Origin: GCA-002726655 sp046582185
GTDB lineage: Bacteria > Pseudomonadota > Gammaproteobacteria > Pseudomonadales > Azotimanducaceae
NCBI GenBank assembly: GCA_046582185.1
Contig: JAYGEX010000015.1
Span: forward strand, 1-64,000
Reading direction: 5' to 3'
Length of the DNA stretch: 64,000 nt
Shown here: positions 52,651 through 62,434 of the stretch, one piece after another
Numbering within the stretch: the first letter of the stretch is position 1
Layout: each line of letters starts with the position of its first letter
Program-made: the position numbers and the translations under genes
The notes under the pieces: model-generated
What the model saw: only the letters and a program-made list of their open reading frames with translations
What the model was told of the DNA's origin: nothing
Database searches by the model: none

Positions 52651-53283
52651 CTATACAATGCGCCGGCTTTCATCGATGGATCTGAAGGAGCCTGATGCGG
52701 CTTTGGTCGTCCCATTTTCCAGGCTGTATACAAGCCGCTCCGTTTGTTGCTCAAAGCCTTTGCCATAAAGATGGAAGTGTCGGGTCGGCGTCTCGGAGCA
52801 TACCTGGATACGGTGGATATCCTCCGGCATGAAGGAAATTGTGTCGCCATCTCCAAGAACCACTTTAAAGTCTTCTTCAATCGCTGCTTTGCCTGGTTCT
52901 GATTTGTCATCCATGCGCTTGTAGATCGTATTTTCCTCTTCTCCTTGGAGTCCTGCAATCACCGCGAAGGTACCATGGTCATGAACTGGCGACGGACCTG
53001 TTGGCTGAATGCTGACAAGATATAGACTGAAATCACCCCCATTATCATCTGTTAGCAGATAGATCTTGGCAATCTCCTCCGGCGTTGGTGTTGGGAATTC
53101 CGCGTCGCTGAACATCTCTTTTTCTTGCGACATGGACCCAAGGATCGTTTCGACTTCGTTCAATGCCTCCGGGTTTACGCCCTTGTTCCTAATGATGGAT
53201 TTAATGTTGTCCATCGATGTAGCGACAAGATCTTTGCGACGTTCTGCCAGGTTTAGTTCAGTATGAGTTGTGTGAGTAGACAA
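52651..53283 (-). CDS. Cysteine-dioxygenase-like thiol dioxygenase (cupin)
   Basis: 210 residues. Iron ligands His101 and His103 are in SPVHDHGTFAVI and His157 in MPEDIHRIQ; GLQGEEENTIYKR is the conserved cupin strand and TRHFHLYGKGFE a C-terminal strand with Tyr. This fits bacterial cysteine or 3-mercaptopropionate dioxygenases, which make sulfinates from thiols with O2. The start is TTG but has a perfect AGGAGG six bases upstream, so expression should be good. First gene of an operon with the four-domain rhodanese. Confidence 0.88.
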   Translation of the reverse strand: MSTHTTHTELNLAERRKDLVATSMDNIKSIIRNKGVNPEALNEVETILGSMSQEKEMFSDAEFPTPTPEEIAKIYLLTDDNGGDFSLYLVSIQPTGPSPVHDHGTFAVIAGLQGEEENTIYKRMDDKSEPGKAAIEEDFKVVLGDGDTISFMPEDIHRIQVCSETPTRHFHLYGKGFEQQTERLVYSLENGTTKAASGSFRSIDESRRIV

Positions 53284-53320
53284 GGTAGCCTCCTGTGAGA
53301 GTCATGGATTTCCGGACGTG

Positions 53321-54100
53321 TTAACGATACATATGTGTGCCGCCGCAGACCGCAAGTGCCTGTCCGGTAATATAGGAGCTGGCATCGGAAGCCAAAAATA
53401 CAGCAATACCCATCAGGTCTTCAGCCTCTCCGAGGCGGCGCATCGGGGTTTGCTCGTTTGCGCGTGCCGCAGCTTCCGGGTTGTCCCATAATGCCTGGGC
53501 AAAATCTGTCCTGATCAATCCTGGGCAGATGGCGTTGACACGAATACCATGAGGCCCCAATTCTGCTGCCAGGTTTCGTGCCAGAGCGATATCAGCCAGT
53601 TTGGAAATATTGTAGGTGCCCAATGTTGTCGAAGGAGAAAACGCACCAGTACTGGCCGTGATCATGATTGAACCATTACCTGACTTAATCATGTCGCCTG
53701 ACACCATCTGGCAGAGCCAATGATTAGATCGAACATTGCTGGCCATCACCTTGTCAAATGCCTCATCGGAGATTTCCGACATGGGACCGTAAAAAGGATT
53801 TATGCCAGCATTAGAGACCAGAATCTCAATTGGGCCTAACTTCTCCCGGGTCTGATCTACCAGGCTCTGGAGTTGCTCTTTGTAGCCAATATTACAGGTG
53901 ATGGCGATGGCTGCTTCACTGCCGCATATTTCATTTATTTCTACTACTGCCGCATCACATTGATCCTGTTTGCGACTCGATACCACGACCTTTGCACCAT
54001 GCTGCGCTAAAGCCAGCGCCATCGCTTTGCCCATACCCTTTGATGAGCCGGTTAACAGGGCGACCTTGCCGCTAAGATCGAAGAGTTGAGTTGAGATCAT
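53321..54100 (-). CDS. Short-chain dehydrogenase/reductase
   Basis: 259 residues. GSSKGMGKAMA (cofactor loop), VSNAGINP, catalytic Ser in MITASTGAF, YNISK (Tyr/Lys), CPGLIRTDFAQ, and C-terminal SSYITGQALAVCGGTHMYR. AAGGAATATATA precedes the ATG. It lies 37 bases upstream of the TTG start of the cysteine-dioxygenase gene in the same direction, so it may be read in the same transcript, and 81 bases downstream of the hotdog gene. Confidence 0.9.
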   Translation of the reverse strand: MISTQLFDLSGKVALLTGSSKGMGKAMALALAQHGAKVVVSSRKQDQCDAAVVEINEICGSEAAIAITCNIGYKEQLQSLVDQTREKLGPIEILVSNAGINPFYGPMSEISDEAFDKVMASNVRSNHWLCQMVSGDMIKSGNGSIMITASTGAFSPSTTLGTYNISKLADIALARNLAAELGPHGIRVNAICPGLIRTDFAQALWDNPEAAARANEQTPMRRLGEAEDLMGIAVFLASDASSYITGQALAVCGGTHMYR

Positions 54101-54181
54101 TATATATTCCTTAAAAATGCGATGTTTAGTCGAGATTATTAGTTTGCGTTTACCTACAGTTCTTTAATTGCAGTTCTCTAA

Positions 54182-55144
54182 TTACAGTTCTTTGCCAATA
54201 CGTTTGGCTTCTGCTTCATATTTTTCGTAAGACTGCTTTAATGTTGCTGAATTGAGCAGGGTTGTTGCTAATATCTCGCCAGATTCCGGATCTTTGATTG
54301 ATGTCTTAATCCATACGGATTCTGTCCGCCGGCTTTCGCCCAAGCCGACCACCTCGCGTTCCAGGACATAATCCTGGCCAACAAATAGCGGCCCTTTAAT
54401 CATGCGGACCTCGAGATCAGCAAACAAACCTATAGAGGGGCCTTTTGCGCCCTTTAAACCAGACTTCGTATAGCCCACCAGCGGGCTTATCATTTCTGTG
54501 GGGATAATGGCTTTGCCCCAGGGCGAATTATTCACCTCATCCGCCATATACCAGCGACATTTTTCTGTGATTTTTTCAAGCTTGTTATCCAGTGTGAAGG
54601 GATAGCTATTGCCTAAATGCTGATCAAAATTCATGTGTACGGTATCGGCATTGGGCGACTTGTCGCCAATTTTTACCAATTCCAGTATTACCAGTTTTTC
54701 TGGAGTATCACGAGAGGCCATGAGCGCATCCAGCCGCGTTTCTGGGTGATCCGGTCCGAGGGAAGCAGTGCCCTCTAATACCAACTCGCCTGTTTTCTTA
54801 TGCGCCCAGATCTTGGTGATCTTGGCGTCGTCTGCTGGAAGTTCGACAAATGCCTGAACCTCATCGCCTTCAACTACGACGTTTTTAAAGTGAGAGCTGA
54901 TGCAACCAAACTCATACCATTGCTGACCCCAGATCTGGTACAGAAGCGGGTCGAACTGGGAAAAGTGGGTAGGACCTTCAATTGGCGCGCCGCTGAAACC
55001 CAGCTCCTGCGCCTGGTCGCCATCATGAATAGAGAGGTGGCCGCCGTATTCCTGGTCCGCCAGCATTTGTATGGGAAAACGAAACGGCCCATTAATTACG
55101 CCATCCTGTTCCTGTATTTCTGTGTCGAATGTGGGTTGTGCCAT
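54182..55144 (-). CDS. Hotdog-fold (MaoC-like) protein
   Basis: 320 residues from ATG 55144 (GAGG six bases upstream); 25 further in-frame codons upstream have no RBS. GFSGAPIEGPTHFSQFDPLL and WYEFGCISSHFKNVVVEGDE are the signature of MaoC/acyl-dehydratase-like hotdog domains; a second, more diverged half (RMIKGPLFVGQDYVLEREVV) suggests a double hotdog. The catalytic His of R-specific hydratases is not obvious, so the reaction is uncertain. Part of the catabolic block. Confidence 0.72.
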   Translation of the reverse strand: MAQPTFDTEIQEQDGVINGPFRFPIQMLADQEYGGHLSIHDGDQAQELGFSGAPIEGPTHFSQFDPLLYQIWGQQWYEFGCISSHFKNVVVEGDEVQAFVELPADDAKITKIWAHKKTGELVLEGTASLGPDHPETRLDALMASRDTPEKLVILELVKIGDKSPNADTVHMNFDQHLGNSYPFTLDNKLEKITEKCRWYMADEVNNSPWGKAIIPTEMISPLVGYTKSGLKGAKGPSIGLFADLEVRMIKGPLFVGQDYVLEREVVGLGESRRTESVWIKTSIKDPESGEILATTLLNSATLKQSYEKYEAEAKRIGKEL

Positions 55145-55390
55145 GACTGCCTCATTGTATTGTATGGCACCAGAATAGGTTTTCTTGGCCGTGCATTTCA
55201 AGCTCCATTTCCAAAGCAAATCACCCTCGATAATATTGAGACCATAAATGGCAGTTTTTTCTAACTCTTTTTCTTAACCCAGGGTTTACCGGAGACGGCT
55301 TTATAACGAGATTAATCTCATATACGGTACTGAATATCTACTCGATATGGTTAATTTAAGCTCTTACTTTCACTCCTCAGGAGAAAACAC

Positions 55391-55687
55391 ATGTCTGCAT
55401 ACTTGGTCACGTACTATAAAATTACTAATCCGGATGCTTTCCACAACTATACCGCAGCGGTCGGCAAGACCATCCTTTCCCATGGTGGTGAAATCCTCGT
55501 TGCAGGTCCAGGCAGCGTGGCTAAAGAGGGTAGCCCGGATCCAATCACCGTGGTTCTAAAATTTTCATCCATGGATGCTTTGAACGGCTGGTACGATTCT
55601 CCTGAGTATCAGGAGATCATTAAACTGCGTACCGACAATAGCGAGGGGTCGATGATCTTTGCCGAAGGTTTTGTTATGCCTGGCTAG
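55391..55687 (+). CDS. DUF1330 protein
   Basis: 98 residues: YLVTYYKITNPDAFHNYTAA, HGGEILVAGPG, VVLKFSSMDALNGWYDSPEY and GSMIFAEG, the dimeric ferredoxin-like alpha/beta fold of DUF1330. CAGGAG lies about eight bases before the ATG. Such proteins often accompany catabolic operons as small monooxygenase-like or ligand-binding subunits. It is the only plus-strand gene between 51.0 and 60.4 kb. Confidence 0.9.
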   Translation: MSAYLVTYYKITNPDAFHNYTAAVGKTILSHGGEILVAGPGSVAKEGSPDPITVVLKFSSMDALNGWYDSPEYQEIIKLRTDNSEGSMIFAEGFVMPG

Positions 55688-55835
55688 AAATCTTCATTGT
55701 TTTATGTGCTGCTTTAAACAGGCAAATAACTGCATAGGCGCTGTTCCCCAAGCACAGAGAGGGTGACTATCATCTTGGCTTACCGCAGACTGGCGTTGGA
55801 ATATTACCCGGTAAGCCGCGCTCACAATTTGCTGC

Positions 55836-57050
55836 TTATCCCAATTCATCCCTGAAGTCCGGGTGTGCAATCTGTATGAGTGCTTCTGCTCGTTCAGCGA
55901 GCGAAGCTGACTTCAGATCTGCTACGCCATATTCTGTGACCACTAAATCAACGTCTGTGCGCAGCGCAGTGACCATTTCCACCTGTTTGATAATGCGCGA
56001 AATAGTGCCTCTTCGGGCTGTGGATGATAGTGCGACGATGGATCGCCCACCTTTTGAAGCTTTTGCTGCCCGCATGAAATCGACTGAGCCGCCGGTGCCG
56101 GAAATCTGTAGGCCATTGACCACTTCAGCATTGATCTGACCATGGAGGTCTATCTCAACGGCAGAGTTGATGGAGACAAAATTGTCCAGCTGTTTAATGA
56201 TGCTGATCTCGTGGGTGTAGTTGGCCGGTCTGAATTGAACCGAGGTATCAGTTTGCAGCCAATTCAAAGTTTCGGCGTTACCCAGAACCATTCCGGTAAT
56301 GTGTGTATCTTTGTCAACGGCTTTACATCGACCATTCATATTGCCCGACTTGATGAGTTGCACGGCACCATCATCGATGATGCCTGAATGCAGACCCAGA
56401 TTATTTCTGTCTGCCAGGCCATTGAGTATTGCAGCTGGAACAGCGCCAATCCCGGTTTGGATGCAATCGCCGTCGTGAATGAGATCAGCAACCAACATAC
56501 CAATTTTTTCAGAGATTGGATCAATGACTGCCGTGGGAAATTGTGCGGCTGGCGTTTGGCTGGCAAACAGATAGTCAGCCTGATCACCCAACAGTAAGGA
56601 TCCGATGGGTGAAACAAATGCGTCGGACACCTCGACAATGATTATCTTACTACTGGCAAGCGCTGCACTCACATAGTCATTATTCAAGCCGAAGCGAAGA
56701 TCGCCGTTTACATCTTTGGCTGCCAGCAACAGGGCAACATCAATATAACGGTTAGCTATATGCTCAAAAACAGCGCGCATCTGCATGGGAATAAATTTAA
56801 CCCGATTCGCCGCCAGGCCATCCTGCAGAAATGGCGTCATAAAGTGGGTTTCCTGGGTGCAGCCTTCACCCAAGGCAGATAGGTCGCGCTTGTTAACCGC
56901 TGCAAGTGGCTGCTGGATGAAGTGCAGGTCGTGAACATTATCTAGTTGATCCAATAGTCCCGCAGGCTCATTGGTGCTGCCACCGACATAGACGATGTTT
57001 CCTGGTTTGATCAGGCCTCTTAATTCTTGCGCACTGATCCAATCAGCCAC
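55836..57050 (-). CDS. Acetyl-CoA hydrolase/transferase family (4-hydroxybutyrate CoA-transferase-like)
   Basis: 404 residues, somewhat short against about 430. GNIVYVGGSTNEPAGLLDQL opens the first domain; catalytic Glu is in NSAVEIDLHGQINAE; ISGTGGSVDFMRAAKASKGG and STARRGTISRI bind CoA; the end VVTEYGVADLKSASLAERAE is diagnostic. It transfers CoA between a carboxylic acid and acetyl-CoA or similar. GTG start with AGGAG. It follows CaiB by 62 bases. Confidence 0.9.
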   Translation of the reverse strand: MADWISAQELRGLIKPGNIVYVGGSTNEPAGLLDQLDNVHDLHFIQQPLAAVNKRDLSALGEGCTQETHFMTPFLQDGLAANRVKFIPMQMRAVFEHIANRYIDVALLLAAKDVNGDLRFGLNNDYVSAALASSKIIIVEVSDAFVSPIGSLLLGDQADYLFASQTPAAQFPTAVIDPISEKIGMLVADLIHDGDCIQTGIGAVPAAILNGLADRNNLGLHSGIIDDGAVQLIKSGNMNGRCKAVDKDTHITGMVLGNAETLNWLQTDTSVQFRPANYTHEISIIKQLDNFVSINSAVEIDLHGQINAEVVNGLQISGTGGSVDFMRAAKASKGGRSIVALSSTARRGTISRIIKQVEMVTALRTDVDLVVTEYGVADLKSASLAERAEALIQIAHPDFRDELG

Positions 57051-57112
57051 TGATATTCTCCTGTTTTAGCAATCTCATTTATTAATCTTGTTTCTTGATT
57101 TTCTTTCTTAAT

Positions 57113-58288
57113 CTAGTTCGGGCGGTTGCCGAACACGCCCTTATCTTTCATGTCTTGTATTTCACCTTCATCAAATCCGACCTGGCGTGCCAGTTCAATG
57201 TTATGAGCGCCCAGTGCGGGAGCTTCAAAGTCAATTTCCCCAGGCTCATGTTTGAATTTAATCGGTATGCCAATGTGTTCGAGCCCTGAGTCATCTTCGA
57301 CGATCATTTCCCGCGCCCTTATCTGCGGGTCATCCGCTGCCTGTCTCAGGTCATTCACCGGCGCAAACGCGATGTTTAGATCTTTGAACCACTTAACCCA
57401 GTGAGCCTGTGTTTCGCTCAGGAATGTCTCTGTAAAAAATACCTTGACCGGGTTCTGCGTCGGGCCAGGTGGTGGTTCGCAATATGGAATCAGGTCAGTT
57501 CGTTCCAGTTTTGTTAGTAGAGCTACTGCAAAGTGCATTTCCGATGCGCCGAGTACAATATATTTTTTATCCAGCGTTTCGTAAATATTGTACATGGCAT
57601 AACCGCCCCAGGTTCGTTCGTCTTTGACGATCGGTGCCTTTTTCTCTGCGAACACTGAGCCCATATTGTTAGGCAGGCAAGCCATTAAAGAATCCATCAT
57701 GGCAAGATCAATGTAGTCGCCTTGATTCGTCTCTTTGCGCCTCAGTAGGGCCATTAGAATCGCAGACAAGCCCATCATCGACGTCAACATATCTGCGCTG
57801 GGGATTGCTGGAATAGCGGGTCTTCCATCAAAGCCGAGATTGGCGCTCAGCACTCCGGCATAGGCTTCCGTTGCCAGATCATGAGCCGGCTTCTTAACAT
57901 ATGGGCCAGTCTGGCCAAAGGCTGACAGCGATGCATAAACAACATTCGGGTTTCGCGCTTTGACAGACTCGTAATCCATGCCGAGCCTGTTAATTACGCC
58001 CGGCCGAAATGCCTCAACCACCACATCGCACTGCCCGGCAAGCCTCAGCGCCAACTCGCGGCCTTCCGCGCTTTTGAGATTTATCTGAATGCTTTTCTTG
58101 CCCCGATGAGTATTGGCGAAATAGATGGACTGGTCTCCTCGCTTGGGGCCAATTTCCCTGTTGGGTTCGCCGCCGTTAAGTGGTTCCAGCTTGATTACCT
58201 CTGCACCGTGGTCTGCCATCATTTGCGTCAGCAAGGGACCGGGTAAAAACAATGACAGATCCAGTACTTTGATACCTTCGAGTTTCAT
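57113..58288 (-). CDS. CaiB/BaiF (family III) CoA-transferase
   Basis: 391 residues. LEGIKVLDLSLFLPGPLLTQ, ADHGAEVIKLEPLNGG, VVEAFRPGVINRLGMDYESV, and DLAMMDSLMA carrying the catalytic Asp. A typical intertwined-dimer CoA-transferase acting on carboxylic acids. Its ATG overlaps the last base of the acyl-CoA dehydrogenase stop (TGATG), so the two are coupled. Confidence 0.92.
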   Translation of the reverse strand: MKLEGIKVLDLSLFLPGPLLTQMMADHGAEVIKLEPLNGGEPNREIGPKRGDQSIYFANTHRGKKSIQINLKSAEGRELALRLAGQCDVVVEAFRPGVINRLGMDYESVKARNPNVVYASLSAFGQTGPYVKKPAHDLATEAYAGVLSANLGFDGRPAIPAIPSADMLTSMMGLSAILMALLRRKETNQGDYIDLAMMDSLMACLPNNMGSVFAEKKAPIVKDERTWGGYAMYNIYETLDKKYIVLGASEMHFAVALLTKLERTDLIPYCEPPPGPTQNPVKVFFTETFLSETQAHWVKWFKDLNIAFAPVNDLRQAADDPQIRAREMIVEDDSGLEHIGIPIKFKHEPGEIDFEAPALGAHNIELARQVGFDEGEIQDMKDKGVFGNRPN

Positions 58289-59469
58289 CAGACGGGATTC
58301 CTTTCCATGAGTTGTTTTGCAATGATAATGCGCTGCATTTCGTTGGTCCCCTCACCGATACACATTAAGGGCGCGTCGCGGTAGTAACGTTCCACATGTA
58401 ATTCTTTGGAGTAACCGTAAGCACCGTGAATTCGCATGCACTCTGTGGCATTTTCGAGGGCTGCCTCGGACGCGAACAACTTCGCCATACCGGCTTCCAT
58501 GTCGCAGCGTTCGCCGCGATCATAGGTACGGGCAGCATCTTCAACCAGTAACCTGGCTGCCTGGCAGCGAGTAGCCATATCACCCAGTTTGGTCTGGATG
58601 GCCTGATGCTGGCCAATTGGTTTGCCCATGGTCTCCCGTATTTGTGCGTAGGAGGTTGCAGCCTTAAGTGCGGCGTTGGCAACGCCCACCCCTCTGGCGG
58701 CAATATTAATTCGGCCTAATTCAAGCCCGCCAAGCGTGTGTTTAAAACCATGGCCTTCTTCGCCCCCAATCAGCATGTCTGCCGGAATACGATAGTCGTC
58801 AAAAAACAATTCAGCCGAGTCGATGCCCTTGTAACCTAGCTTCTCGAGTTTTCGCCCTGTGGTATACCCGGGACCTTTTTCTGCGAGAAACAGGCTCATG
58901 CCTTTATGCCGGGGCTGAATATCAATGTCCGTCTTCACCAGCAAGGCAACGCAATCACCTTCTATGCCATTAGAGATCCAGGTCTTGGATCCGTTGATGA
59001 TGTAACTGTCACCATCTCGTACTGCCCGGGTTCGAATGGCCTGCAGATCGGTGCCACAGCTGGGCTCCGTTAAGGCCAGCCCGCCCCGAAGTTCGCCTGT
59101 TGAAAAGCGTGGCAGAAAATGTTGCTTCTGATCTTCAGTACCAAAACGTTCCACGGCGGCCGCCATAATCAAATGAGAATTAAAGATACCGGTTAATGAC
59201 ATCCAGACTTCTGATACGGTGGCAACAATTTTGGCGTAGGTTGAACTGGGTAAACCCAGGCCGCCGTATTCCTGGCTTATGGTGGCGCCGAACAATCCCA
59301 GCGACTTCATTTGCTCTACCATTTCATAGGGGTATTCGTCCTTGTGATCCAGCGCCAGGACCTTGTCTTTCACTTCGCGGTCGAGCCAGCTTGTTATCGC
59401 ATCCAGTATCAGGGATTCATCATCTGAATCGAATTTTGCACCGGTCCGGGTTGGGATTTCATATGCCAT
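58288..59469 (-). CDS. Acyl-CoA dehydrogenase
   Basis: 393 residues, full length: LFGATISQEYGGLGLP, ALTEPSCGTDLQAIRT (flavin strand), INGSKTWISNG, and the C-terminal IHGAYGYSKELHVERYYRDA and EGTNEMQRIIIAKQLM. The closest pattern is short- or branched-chain type. It oxidises an acyl-CoA to enoyl-CoA and passes electrons to ETF, not encoded here. AGAGGAATCTGGC precedes the ATG. Between the MaoC and CaiB genes. Confidence 0.93.
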   Translation of the reverse strand: MAYEIPTRTGAKFDSDDESLILDAITSWLDREVKDKVLALDHKDEYPYEMVEQMKSLGLFGATISQEYGGLGLPSSTYAKIVATVSEVWMSLTGIFNSHLIMAAAVERFGTEDQKQHFLPRFSTGELRGGLALTEPSCGTDLQAIRTRAVRDGDSYIINGSKTWISNGIEGDCVALLVKTDIDIQPRHKGMSLFLAEKGPGYTTGRKLEKLGYKGIDSAELFFDDYRIPADMLIGGEEGHGFKHTLGGLELGRINIAARGVGVANAALKAATSYAQIRETMGKPIGQHQAIQTKLGDMATRCQAARLLVEDAARTYDRGERCDMEAGMAKLFASEAALENATECMRIHGAYGYSKELHVERYYRDAPLMCIGEGTNEMQRIIIAKQLMERNPV

Positions 59470-59493
59470 GCCAGATTCCTCTTAATCCTTTTC

Positions 59494-60036
59494 TTATTGT
59501 GTAGGGTCTTTTTGTGTGGATTCTAACAACAGGTCATCCACGCCGTGGCCGCACTTTGGCACCAGGATGCTGCGCGTAAATTGCATGACCAGTTCGCCAT
59601 GTTGATTGTAGGCGCGACTTTCGACCGAGACGATGCCTTGGGTGGGGCGTGATTTCGATTCTCGTTTCGACAGCACTCTTGTCTCGGCGTAAAGCGTATC
59701 ACCAGGAAATACGGGGCGAGGCATTTTTATATCAGTCCAGCCCAGATTGGCGATAGCCTTTTGACTGACGTCAGAAACACTCATTCCCACGACAATTGAT
59801 AAGGTCAGTGCACTGTTGACGATGGGCTTGCCAAATTCAGATTGTTCGGCATATACGGCATCGAAGTGAATGGGGTGTTGGTTCATGGTGAGCAAGGTAA
59901 ACCACGTATTGTCGGCCTCTGATATGGTACGACCTGGACGGTGCTCGTAGACATCATTAACTTCAAAATCTTCCAGATAGCGGCCGAAGGATTCCCTATA
60001 ACGACCTTCACCGATTTTGATGGAATTCCCGCTCAT
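59494..60036 (-). CDS. MaoC-family dehydratase
   Basis: 180 residues from ATG 60036 (GGAGAG upstream); the longer frame to 60102 lacks an RBS. YLEDFEVNDVYEHRPGRTIS leads into the helix TWFTLLTMNQHPIHFDAVYA, with the hydratase-type Asn/His, then GKPIVNSALTLSIVVGMS and ALGWTD-like ANLGWTDIKMPRPVFPGDTL. Resembles mesaconyl- or R-specific enoyl-CoA hydratases. First gene of the leftward operon with acyl-CoA dehydrogenase, CaiB and CoA-transferase. Confidence 0.88.
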   Translation of the reverse strand: MSGNSIKIGEGRYRESFGRYLEDFEVNDVYEHRPGRTISEADNTWFTLLTMNQHPIHFDAVYAEQSEFGKPIVNSALTLSIVVGMSVSDVSQKAIANLGWTDIKMPRPVFPGDTLYAETRVLSKRESKSRPTQGIVSVESRAYNQHGELVMQFTRSILVPKCGHGVDDLLLESTQKDPTQ

Positions 60037-60415
60037 TATGCTGCTCTCCGTATCTGCTCTTTTTGATGGCAAGCAGATGATTGTGGGCGAGCATTCTGAC
60101 ATAGAACGACGAGACTATACCAATACGCGAATTGCCCTGTGCGTAACCTTGCAAGCTGTTTCTGCCGCGTAATGAAAATGGCCAGTGGCATGCATTAGTT
60201 GAAGAGATTGATATGATGTTATTGATATATTGTCCTTGAAGGGGATGAATTGAGTCTGAATTATTTGAATTGAGAATGGCGTTAAACCGGAGAATGGATA
60301 TTGATTTGCTGCAAAATTTTGAGGCGGAGATTGTGACGCCTTTTGCGGGTTAGAAACGAACAGTTAATAATGAACAGGTCCGAATTGAATTCAGAAAGAA
60401 TATAAAGAGGATGCC
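60037..60415. other. Divergent intergenic region, 379 bases
   Basis: Separates the leftward MaoC operon from the rightward amidohydrolase. It should hold both promoters. No regulator gene is adjacent and I see no strong operator. Confidence 0.5.
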
Positions 60416-61435
60416 ATGGCAAATGCTGCGATGATAAACCCACACAGTGAGTGGCTCGCCCAGGTTAATGAATCTGTACGAGAGCCTGAGATAGGGATAT
60501 GCGATGCGCATCATCATTTGTGGGACAGGTCGGATAATCGCTATTTGATGGATGATCTTGAACGGGATGCGGCGGGTAATAACATTGTTAGTAGTGTCTT
60601 TGTAGAATGCTCCGCTGCATATCGAAGCTCTGGACCGATGAGCATGAGGCCCGTCGGCGAGACCGCATATATCGATAAACTGGCAAATCTGCATCAGGCT
60701 GATCCGCAGTCAACAATAGACTGCGCGGCAGCGATAATCAGCTTTGCAGATCTGCGCCTTGGTGAGGATGCTGCAAGGGTTATTCAGGCGCATCGCGAGG
60801 CAAGCCCGGATCGATTCAAAGGTACTCGCCATGGGGTTGGCTGGGATGCTCATCCTGATGTACCGAATTCTCATACCAAACCCGTCAAAGGTTTGTTGAT
60901 GGATCGTACTTTTCGTCAGGGGGTCGCTTGCCTCGAAGCAGAAGATCTCATCTATGAATGTTATCTGTACTTCACCCAAATGCAGGAGCTGGCGGATCTG
61001 GCGCGTACTTTTTCCACTTTAAGAATAGTGCTCAACCACTTTGGCGGCCCCATCGGCGTCGGGCCGTATACCATCAAAAGTAAAGAGATGATGGATGTTT
61101 GGAGAAAGGGTATAGATGATCTGGCGGCATGCCCTAATGTCATCGCTAAACTCGGCGGTATCGCCATGCCCAGGAATGGCTTCGGCTGGCATCTGCAGGC
61201 GGAGCCGCCGACTTCGATCGCGCTGGCCGAAGCTACAGCTCCTTTTTATCGATATACCATCGAGAAGTTCACACCGGCGCGCTGTATGTTCGAGAGTAAT
61301 TATCCTGTGGAAAAGCAATCCTGCAGTTACACCGTGCTGTGGAATTCCTTTAAGCGAATCGTCAGCGACTTCTCGGCAGAGGAAAAAGCTGAAATGTTTT
61401 ACGGTACAGCAGCCAAAACTTATAGCTTGGCCTAA
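60416..61435 (+). CDS. Amidohydrolase-2 family TIM-barrel hydrolase
   Basis: 339 residues. The metal-binding start is GICDAHHHLWDRSDNRYLMD (HxH), with a His in LNHFGGPIGVG and an Asp-equivalent region MFESNYPVEKQSCSY at the C-terminus (the family usually has SDxP; here SNYP). This family includes lactone hydrolases and ACMSD-like decarboxylases. AGAGGATGCC precedes the ATG. It may open a ring or lactone before CoA activation by the neighbours, which is inference. Confidence 0.9.
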   Translation: MANAAMINPHSEWLAQVNESVREPEIGICDAHHHLWDRSDNRYLMDDLERDAAGNNIVSSVFVECSAAYRSSGPMSMRPVGETAYIDKLANLHQADPQSTIDCAAAIISFADLRLGEDAARVIQAHREASPDRFKGTRHGVGWDAHPDVPNSHTKPVKGLLMDRTFRQGVACLEAEDLIYECYLYFTQMQELADLARTFSTLRIVLNHFGGPIGVGPYTIKSKEMMDVWRKGIDDLAACPNVIAKLGGIAMPRNGFGWHLQAEPPTSIALAEATAPFYRYTIEKFTPARCMFESNYPVEKQSCSYTVLWNSFKRIVSDFSAEEKAEMFYGTAAKTYSLA

Positions 61436-61639
61436 TGCTTCAGTGAGACATGTTCAGGAAAATCTTTACGGATCGGCTTCCGGAGTTAGTGCTGATTATC
61501 CTGGTAATGCCTGTGTCGATATTCAGTTGGACATTATATTGAACATCAACTCGATCATTCGTTGGAATGGACTCTAAAGCTGGTTCTGCATATCACCGTG
61601 ACGTATGCTTATATTTTAAACAATGATGGCGACTAATCG

Positions 61640-62434
61640 ATGGATGATTCCAAAGAAAATGCTGGCGTAATGAGTCTTAGGGGCAAAACTGCATTAGTGA
61701 CCGGTGCCAGTAGAGGCATCGGCGAAAGTAGTGCCAAGGCGCTGGATTCAGCGGGTGCCAGAGTACTGTTGTCGGGTCGTACCGTTTCTGATCTCGAGCG
61801 TGTCGCTGCAGAACTCGACAATGACCCAGTAATACTTGAAGCTGATTTATCATTGCCGGGCGCTGGTACGGCGCTGGCAAATAGGGTTATAGAAGAGACT
61901 GGCGGCGTTGATATTCTGGTGAATAATGCCGGTATTCCCATGCGGCGAAGCCCTCAGAATTTGACTGAAGAGGATATTGATCTGGTATTTTCGATCAATG
62001 TTCGATCGTTGCTAATGCTGACTGTTGGCCTTGGTCCTGCAATGATTGAGCGCGGCGGCGGTTCTGTGATTAACATTTCTTCCATAGCGAGCCTCAGGGG
62101 ACCTGTTGGCCGCGTTGCCTATGCCGGAACCAAAGGCGCGGTTGATGCCATGACGCGTGCCCTGGCAGCGGATTGGGGCAATGACGGTATTCGCGTAAAT
62201 GCAATCTGCCCGGGCTTGATCGCAACTGCGATTTGGGAAGATAACCGGAATAATATTCCAGGGCTGATCGAATCAATGGAAGAGAATATTTCATTGAAAC
62301 GTTGGGGCGATGGCGGTGATGTTGCAGACGTCGTCCTGTTTTTCGCCTCAGATGCCTCTCGTTATATTACGGGGGAAGTGATCGCGGTAGATGGCGGCAT
62401 GGCAAGGGTTGGATCAGCACCGCGGCCAAAGTAA
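61640..62434 (+). CDS. Short-chain dehydrogenase/reductase
   Basis: 264 residues. GASRGIGESSAKA, VNNAGIP, Ser in INISSIAS, YAGTK (Tyr/Lys), CPGLIATAIWED and RYITGEVIAVDGGMA. Starts possible at 61640 (ATG) or the ATG 30 bases in (MSLRGKTALV); neither SD decides. Its 3' end, including the stop codon, is tandemly duplicated. Confidence 0.9.
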   Translation: MDDSKENAGVMSLRGKTALVTGASRGIGESSAKALDSAGARVLLSGRTVSDLERVAAELDNDPVILEADLSLPGAGTALANRVIEETGGVDILVNNAGIPMRRSPQNLTEEDIDLVFSINVRSLLMLTVGLGPAMIERGGGSVINISSIASLRGPVGRVAYAGTKGAVDAMTRALAADWGNDGIRVNAICPGLIATAIWEDNRNNIPGLIESMEENISLKRWGDGGDVADVVLFFASDASRYITGEVIAVDGGMARVGSAPRPK

